Positions 12,410-12,774 of a stretch of 12,774 nt of DNA are shown here, one piece after another. The position numbers were made by a program, and so were the translations under genes. Source of the DNA: Clostridia bacterium (GTDB lineage Bacteria > Bacillota_A > Clostridia > Christensenellales > Aristaeellaceae). The stretch's first letter is position 1, and every line of letters starts with the position of its first letter. The stretch is taken from the NCBI GenBank assembly GCA_017517815.1, contig JAFWYA010000036.1:1-12774 (forward strand). The letters run 5' to 3'. A model generated the notes under the pieces. The model was given only the letters and a program-made list of their open reading frames with translations. It ran no database searches and was not told where the DNA came from.

Positions 12410-12469
12410 GTTACGCTCCCCGATTTGGGAACGTTTCGGCTGGCAGCCGGCCAGCTCTCATCAGACGGG
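12407..12469 (-). ncRNA. Hammerhead ribozyme, type I (copy 4, compensatory stem I and GUA site)
   Basis: Stem I CCCGT (12469-12465) with ACGGG (12411-12407): relative to copies 1 and 3 both partners of the pair next to the core have changed (C-G to U-A), keeping the helix. Core CTGATGA (12464-12458). Stem II GCTGGC/GCCAGC around CGGCT with G..C closing bases and one extra A. Core GAAA (12437-12434). Stem III CGTTCCC/GGGAGCG, 7 bp. The cleavage triplet is GUA with A17 at 12412, allowed by the NUH rule. Predicted cleavage 12412/12411. The stop codon of the 64-residue gene (12463-12461) is the core UGA. Confidence 0.92.
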
Positions 12470-12655
12470 CTTGATGTAGAAGCGCGTGGTCCCCTTGGTC
12501 CAGGGATTGGTGCGATCAGCAGCCTCAAAGCGTAGTTTCATGTCTTCTGCCTGTTCACGCGTTTGTGTGCCACCCATGATGCAATTTTTGTCGTTCATTA
12601 CGTAGAAGCGAACGCCTACACGCTTTCCATGTTCGATGGCCATTGCAAGATTCAT
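12461..12655 (-). CDS. Hypothetical 64-residue protein
   Basis: Starts at ATG 12655 with AGGAGG 8 nt upstream and ends at the core UGA of ribozyme copy 4. The sequence MNLAMAIEHGKRVGVRFYVMND, then GGTQTREQAEDMKLRFEAADR and a final beta strand TTRFYIKPV, suggests a small alpha/beta domain. I do not recognise the family. Unlike the other genes it has no junction element or ribozyme before it. Instead a terminator-like hairpin lies 18 nt upstream, and there is no room for a new promoter, so it must be transcribed by read-through from the gene at 12688. Confidence 0.72.
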   Translation of the reverse strand: MNLAMAIEHGKRVGVRFYVMNDKNCIMGGTQTREQAEDMKLRFEAADRTNPWTKGTTRFYIKPV

Positions 12656-12672
12656 TATGTTATTCCTCCTAC

Positions 12673-12698
12673 AAAAACTCCGCCGGCTCAGCGGCGGA
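12673..12698 (-). terminator. Terminator-like hairpin between the partial gene and the 64-residue gene
   Basis: TCCGCCG (12698-12692) and CGGCGGA (12685-12679) pair perfectly around CTGAGC, followed by G and five T (12677-12673). This is intrinsic-terminator geometry with a short T-run. Because the next gene starts 18 nt on with no promoter, it may be partial or act as an attenuator. Confidence 0.5.
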
Positions 12699-12774
12699 TT
12701 ATATGTTCATTTTCCATAGCCAGTGTGACCAGCTCGTCCGCAGCGCTGCAGGCGCTTTGAGCGGCTGCTAGTGC
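12688..12774 (-). CDS. C-terminus of an upstream gene (partial)
   Basis: An open frame enters from the window edge and reads ALAAAQSACSAADELVTLAMEN then EHIIRR before TGA 12690-12688. It is alanine-rich and helical. The stop codon sits in the loop/stem of the terminator-like hairpin. It is probably the preceding gene of the minus-strand operon; identity cannot be judged from 28 residues. Confidence 0.55.
   Translation of the reverse strand, partial: ALAAAQSACSAADELVTLAMENEHIIRR

Noticed and set aside
12002..12535. 177-codon plus-strand open frame
   Set aside because: It runs antisense through the 202-residue gene and straight across ribozyme copy 4; no ribosome binding site.

Overview
The window looks like a phage, prophage or phage-derived element from a gut-type Clostridia/Firmicutes host. 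Supporting this are strong AGGAGG-type ribosome binding sites, moderate GC content, tightly packed and overlapping genes, and a replication module (family A polymerase, primase/VapE ATPase, SNF2 helicase, VRR-NUC nuclease, sigma-like protein) of the kind seen in Firmicutes prophages. Host assignment is inference from gene style only.

Layout. Positions 1-100 hold, on the minus strand, the first 17 codons of a gene (possibly a RelB/DinJ-type antitoxin) behind a perfect-consensus sigma-70 promoter whose -10 lies in a near-palindromic operator. Positions 180-9550 hold eight plus-strand genes: DNA polymerase A, an AEP-primase/VapE ATPase, a repeat- and hairpin-bearing 430-bp gap, an SNF2 helicase (probably starting at a GTG), two ParB/Srx-fold proteins, a VRR-NUC/DUF4406 fusion, a four-cysteine small protein and a sigma-70-region-4-like protein. 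The last six are nearly contiguous or overlap. Positions 9551-9711 form a convergent gap. Positions 9712-12774 carry a minus-strand operon of seven small genes plus the 3' end of an eighth. Most of its products are unrecognised.

The outstanding feature is in the spacers of that minus-strand operon. Four of them each contain a complete type I hammerhead ribozyme (core CUGANGA - stem II - GAAA - stem III - UH - stem I). The evidence includes a compensatory base-pair change in stem I, sequence variation confined to the tolerated core position 7 and the cleavage-site H, and four independent stem III sequences that all fold. In three of the four, the stop codon of the upstream gene is the UGA of the catalytic core. 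Each cleavage site is followed at once by a hairpin, then a 13-nt element (GCTYYCAAATCRA on the coding strand), then usually the ribosome binding site. The 13-nt element also occurs at gene junctions without a ribozyme, and two places look like empty slots from which a gene was lost. The picture is a polycistronic transcript that cuts itself into defined one- to three-gene mRNAs with 5'-hydroxyl ends and 5' hairpins, built from a repeated seam that may also serve for exchange of gene cassettes.

How the parts fit: the plus-strand genes would prime, unwind and copy element DNA. The minus-strand small genes are probably accessory or host-takeover genes whose expression is set after transcription by ribozyme processing. 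No tRNA, rRNA, CRISPR array, insertion sequence, integrase or structural gene was found.
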